A DNA stretch of 37,750 nt from an uncultured Flavobacteriaceae bacterium (lineage in GTDB: Bacteria; Bacteroidota; Bacteroidia; Flavobacteriales; Flavobacteriaceae), in contig CALDUF010000049.1 of NCBI GenBank assembly GCA_937923515.1, forward strand, positions 1 to 37,750, given 5' to 3'. The notes under the pieces were generated by a model. It had not been told where the DNA came from and did no database searches. It saw only the letters and a program-made list of their open reading frames with translations. Position 1 is the first letter of the stretch. Each line of letters opens with the position of its first letter. This document shows, one piece after another, positions 34,606 through 37,750 of the stretch. Both the position numbers and the translations under genes were made by a program.

Positions 34606-35867
34606 GCTTAAAAGCGCGCGATAAAAAACACCTTTGGCACCCATTAAAACAGCACCAATTAAACCCAGATAGTTTAGCTATTGTAAAGGCAAAAGGCTGC
34701 ATGCTTACCGATGAGGATGGCAACCAATATATAGATGCAATATCTTCTTGGTATACCTGTATGTATGGCCATTGTAATGATTATATAGTTAATGCAACTT
34801 ACAAACAAATGCAACAACTAGACCATGTGATGTTTAGTGACTTTACGCACGAACCTGCAATACAACTTTCTGAGGCTCTTATTAAAATATTACCTCAAAA
34901 TCAAAACAAGATTTACTTTAATGATAATGGATCTACAGCGGTAGAAGCGGGTATTAAAATGGCACTGCAATACTATTTTAATAAAGGTGAAAAACGATCG
35001 TTATTTATTGCTTTTGAAGATGGGTTTCATGGCGATACGTTTGGCGCTATGAGCGTTTCTGGACTATCGGTTTACAACGGGCCTTTCGAGAATTTTTTAA
35101 TAAAAGTAAAACGTATTCCAACGCCAAATGGTGCTAATCACAAAGCTATTTTAAACCAACTTAAAAGCATTGTCTCAAAACATAATGTAGCTGGGTTTAT
35201 TTACGAACCTATAATACAAGGTGCTGCGGGAATGAAAATTCATAATATTGAAGGCCTAAATAGTATTTTAGAGTTTTTAAAAACTAAAGATGTACTAACG
35301 ATAGCCGATGAAGTAATGACAGGCTTTGGAAAAACAGGCGAACACTTTGCTTCAAACTATATTGAAACTAAACCAGATATTATGTGTTTAAGTAAGGCCC
35401 TAACCGCTGGTTTACTACCTATGGCAATTACCTCGTGTACCCAAGCTATTTACAACGGTTTTTTAAGTGATGATATGGCAAAAGGGTTTTTTCATTGTCA
35501 TACTTATTCTGCAAATCCGGTAGCCTGTGCCGCTGCAATTGCAGGTATTGAGTTATTGACTTCAGAAGAAATTGAAAAAAATATTAAGTGGATTTCAAAT
35601 TCACATAAAACGTTTAGCGACACTATAAAACACCATCCAAAAGTAAAAGCTACAAGGCATATTGGTGTGATTTTCGCTTTAGATATTAATGCTAAAATGG
35701 AGCGTTACGGTAGTTTACGTGATAAACTTCTAAAATTCTTTATGGATAGAGGTGTGTTTTTAAGACCACTAGGTAATACCATTTACATTCAAGTGCCTTA
35801 CGTTATTACTAAACAAGAACTTCAAAAAGTGTATGATGCTATAACAGAAGCTTTAGAGATTGTTTAA
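34602..35867 (+). CDS. bioA: Adenosylmethionine-8-amino-7-oxononanoate aminotransferase
   Basis: 421 residues. Class III aminotransferase: HLWHPLKQHQ at the N-terminus is typical of BioA; SSWYTCMYGH; PLP-binding D236 in TIADEVMTGFGKTG and K265 in CLSKALTAG; HCHTYSANPVACAAA. It moves an amino group from S-adenosylmethionine (lysine in some species) to make 7,8-diaminopelargonate. ATGA overlap with bioD. Followed by a 132-nt gap that holds a promoter for the ketosynthase gene. Confidence 0.95.
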   Translation: MSLKARDKKHLWHPLKQHQLNPDSLAIVKAKGCMLTDEDGNQYIDAISSWYTCMYGHCNDYIVNATYKQMQQLDHVMFSDFTHEPAIQLSEALIKILPQNQNKIYFNDNGSTAVEAGIKMALQYYFNKGEKRSLFIAFEDGFHGDTFGAMSVSGLSVYNGPFENFLIKVKRIPTPNGANHKAILNQLKSIVSKHNVAGFIYEPIIQGAAGMKIHNIEGLNSILEFLKTKDVLTIADEVMTGFGKTGEHFASNYIETKPDIMCLSKALTAGLLPMAITSCTQAIYNGFLSDDMAKGFFHCHTYSANPVACAAAIAGIELLTSEEIEKNIKWISNSHKTFSDTIKHHPKVKATRHIGVIFALDINAKMERYGSLRDKLLKFFMDRGVFLRPLGNTIYIQVPYVITKQELQKVYDAITEALEIV

Positions 35868-35950
35868 ATTTATAAACTAGCAGCTTCACAGCCTTACGAA
35901 TATTTACCGCAACTTAACACATTCAAATTACATAAAAATACCTACTATGT

Positions 35951-35983
35951 TTTGCTAAATAGCGATTGATATCTCTATTTTTG
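35951..35983 (+). promoter_or_regulatory. Promoter before the ketoacyl synthase gene
   Basis: TTTG at 35951-35954, 21 nt, TATTTTTG at 35976-35983 (exact TAnnTTTG). Start near 35990, TTG start codon at 36000. The ketosynthase can thus be expressed apart from bioF-bioA. Confidence 0.6.
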
Positions 35984-35999
35984 CCAAAAACAAGCATAC

Positions 36000-37157
36000 T
36001 TGCAAAAACAAATCTCAATTACGGCTATAGGCACCATTTCACCAATAGGAACATCTATTAGTGAGACTTGGAAAAGCTATGAAAATAAAGAGCACTACAT
36101 TAGTTCGAAGGAATTTCAAGGAAAAGATGTTTGGGTTTCTAAATTATCAAAAGATGCTGAAAATGAGATTGAGCGTATTAGGCAATCCGACAACAAATAC
36201 AAGTCTCTAGACAATAGTGTATTATTTGCAATTTATGCATCAAGACAGGCAGTAAAACAAGCAGGTTGGCATGCTAACGATAATTTTGGGATTAATATCG
36301 GCTCTTCAAGAGGTGCCACTTCACTATTTGAAAAATACCATAAATCGTTTTTAAAGCACCACAAATCTGATACTTTAAGCTCACCAACAACTACACTTGG
36401 AAATATATCCTCTTGGGTGGCTCACGATTTGCAAACTCAAGGGCCAGAAATTAGTCATTCTATAACATGCTCCACAGCATTGCATAGTGTGTTAAATGGT
36501 ATTGCTTGGATTAATTCTGGCATGTGCAATAAATTTTTAGTTGGCGGTAGCGAAGCACCTTTAACGCCTTTTACTATTGCGCAAATGCAGGCTTTAAAAA
36601 TTTATTCTAAAGAAAACGGCGAGGTGCCCTGTCGCGCATTAGATGTACATAAAACAAAAAACACCATGATTCTTGGCGAAGGTGCGTCTATGATTTGTTT
36701 AGAAAGTGGCACAACAACAAATGCCTTGGCTAAAATTGTTGGTGTTGGTTATGCTACAGAGGTTTTAAAACATAATATTTCTATTTCAAGTGATGCCAAA
36801 TGTTTTCAAAAATCGATGCAAATGGCCTTAGGTAATTTAAAACCTAACACTGTTGATGTAGTGGTTATGCATGCGCCAGGAACCATAAAAGGAGACCTGT
36901 CTGAATTAAAAGCCATTGAAATTGTATTTGGAAAAGATGCGCCAGCAGTAACATCAAATAAATGGAAAATAGGCCATACGTTTGGCGCATCGGGTGCCTT
37001 AAGTTTAGAGCTTGCCGTTATGATGTTAAACACTAAAAAATTTATTACTGTACCTTATATTAAAGATCAAAAACAACCAAAAAAGATAGAGACTATAATG
37101 GTTAATGCCGTAGGCTTTGGCGGAAATGCTGTATCTATATTATTAACTAAAAATTAA
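36000..37157 (+). CDS. Beta-ketoacyl synthase-family protein in the biotin locus
   Basis: 385 residues from a TTG; no ATG lies near and the sequence QISITAIGTISPIG is the usual KAS beginning. The C-H-H triad of elongating ketosynthases is complete: C157 in SITCSTALHS, H291 in VVMHAPGTIKGD, H326 in KIGHTFGASG. It therefore looks catalytically able to do decarboxylative Claisen condensation on acyl-ACP. It is shorter than FabF/FabB (about 405-412). Lying between bioA and bioB, it may build the pimeloyl chain or prime a special acyl-ACP. A general fatty-acid role is the alternative, but a housekeeping FabF normally sits beside acpP, not here. Confidence 0.8.
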   Translation: MQKQISITAIGTISPIGTSISETWKSYENKEHYISSKEFQGKDVWVSKLSKDAENEIERIRQSDNKYKSLDNSVLFAIYASRQAVKQAGWHANDNFGINIGSSRGATSLFEKYHKSFLKHHKSDTLSSPTTTLGNISSWVAHDLQTQGPEISHSITCSTALHSVLNGIAWINSGMCNKFLVGGSEAPLTPFTIAQMQALKIYSKENGEVPCRALDVHKTKNTMILGEGASMICLESGTTTNALAKIVGVGYATEVLKHNISISSDAKCFQKSMQMALGNLKPNTVDVVVMHAPGTIKGDLSELKAIEIVFGKDAPAVTSNKWKIGHTFGASGALSLELAVMMLNTKKFITVPYIKDQKQPKKIETIMVNAVGFGGNAVSILLTKN

Positions 37158-37178
37158 AAGTTTATGGCTTTTAATTAC

Positions 37179-37186
37179 TACTTTTG
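37179..37186 (+). promoter_or_regulatory. -7 element for bioB
   Basis: TACTTTTG matches TAnnTTTG; start near 37193, bioB ATG at 37208. No TTTG at -33. Confidence 0.45.
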
Positions 37187-37207
37187 GTGTAACAAACTCA
37201 CAGATTT

Positions 37208-37750
37208 ATGAGCGAGACTAAACATAACTGGACTAAAGAAGAAATACTAAATATTTACAACAAACCGTTAATGGAGTTGCTTTACGATGCAGCTACTATT
37301 CACCGTAAATATCACGATCCAAATACCGTGCAAGTATCTACATTATTGTCCATAAAAACTGGTGGATGTCCAGAAGATTGTGGTTACTGTCCGCAAGCAG
37401 CGCGTTATCATACCGATATTGAAGGGAATGATTTAATGAGTGTACAGCAAGTAAAAGCACAGGCGTTACGTGCAAAATCTAGCGGAAGTTCGCGCGTTTG
37501 TATGGGTGCCGCATGGAGAAATGTTAAAGATGGTGAGGAGTTTGATCAGGTTTTGGAAATGGTACGCACGATTAATAAACTAGATATGGAAGTGTGCTGT
37601 ACTTTAGGCATGATTACCGAAAACCAAGCACAACGTTTGGCCGAAGCAGGCTTGTATGCTTACAACCACAATTTAGATACTAGTGAAGATTATTACAAAG
37701 ATGTAATCTCTACAAGAGCTTTTCAAGATAGATTAGATACTATTGGTAAT
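37208..37750 (+). CDS. bioB: Biotin synthase, N-terminal part (runs off window)
   Basis: 181 codons are open to the window edge. The radical SAM cluster motif CxxxCxxC is present in GGCPEDCGYCPQAARYH (about residues 53-69), followed by SSGSSRVCMGAAWRNVKD, NKLDMEVCCTLGMI and AYNHNLDTS, all characteristic of BioB. It inserts sulfur into dethiobiotin using one 4Fe-4S and one 2Fe-2S cluster. It completes the set bioF-D-A-B in this locus. The 3' end is outside the window. Confidence 0.95.
   Translation, partial: MSETKHNWTKEEILNIYNKPLMELLYDAATIHRKYHDPNTVQVSTLLSIKTGGCPEDCGYCPQAARYHTDIEGNDLMSVQQVKAQALRAKSSGSSRVCMGAAWRNVKDGEEFDQVLEMVRTINKLDMEVCCTLGMITENQAQRLAEAGLYAYNHNLDTSEDYYKDVISTRAFQDRLDTIGN

Noticed and set aside
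1-37750. CRISPR array or insertion sequence
   Set aside because: No regularly spaced repeats, transposase frames or terminal inverted repeats were seen anywhere in the window.

Overview
The window is an AT-rich chromosomal segment, almost certainly from a marine-type member of the Flavobacteriaceae (phylum Bacteroidota). The basis is family content: an OmpA protein with thrombospondin type 3 calcium repeats, a DUF5686 barrel protein, the short form of arginine decarboxylase, and a bioF-bioD-bioA-ketosynthase-bioB cluster. Promoters also match the Bacteroidota consensus TTTG-N19-TAnnTTTG, with two exact examples upstream of ompA and rpoN. Genus cannot be fixed by eye.

Layout. Positions 1-5895 hold an AddAB-like recombinational repair pair: the end of a UvrD/RecB-type helicase-nuclease and an AddB-like nuclease. 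An abundant-type OmpA gene with its own promoter and terminator sits between them. Positions 5902-8422 carry an alpha/beta hydrolase and glycerol-3-phosphate dehydrogenase, closed by a two-way terminator and a minus-strand tRNA-Ala(GGC).

Positions 8650-15154 form a minus-strand block. It holds a protease-like/ATP-grasp fusion, a GNAT-nitrilase fusion, and a polyamine set: arginine decarboxylase, agmatinase and a deoxyhypusine-synthase-like enzyme. The block is bracketed by direct copies of a 37-bp sequence (one mismatch) made of the first 25 nt of the tRNA-Ala gene plus 12 nt of its 5' flank. The right copy runs into the 3' end of uspA. This suggests that tRNA-Ala and uspA were once neighbours and that about 7.07 kb was placed between them. 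No integrase is visible.

Positions 15603-22030 are mostly housekeeping: uspA, a GNAT acetyltransferase, a MATE transporter, two tiny single-helix membrane proteins, queD, pyrH-frr and a DUF5686-type barrel. Then come an RND/MMPL exporter (22091), asnS, an AraC regulator, rpoN with a PAP2-like membrane protein, an outer-membrane barrel and an umuC without a umuD beside it. Positions 31524-32440 look like a decay zone, with two gene remnants and one small exported protein.

From 32443 to the end runs a biotin locus: bioF, a DUF2007/zinc-ribbon membrane protein, bioD, bioA, a complete ketoacyl synthase and a partial bioB. The ketosynthase inside the biotin locus is the best candidate for a poorly described function, possibly in making the pimeloyl chain. 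The tRNA-derived repeat pair is the best structural anomaly.
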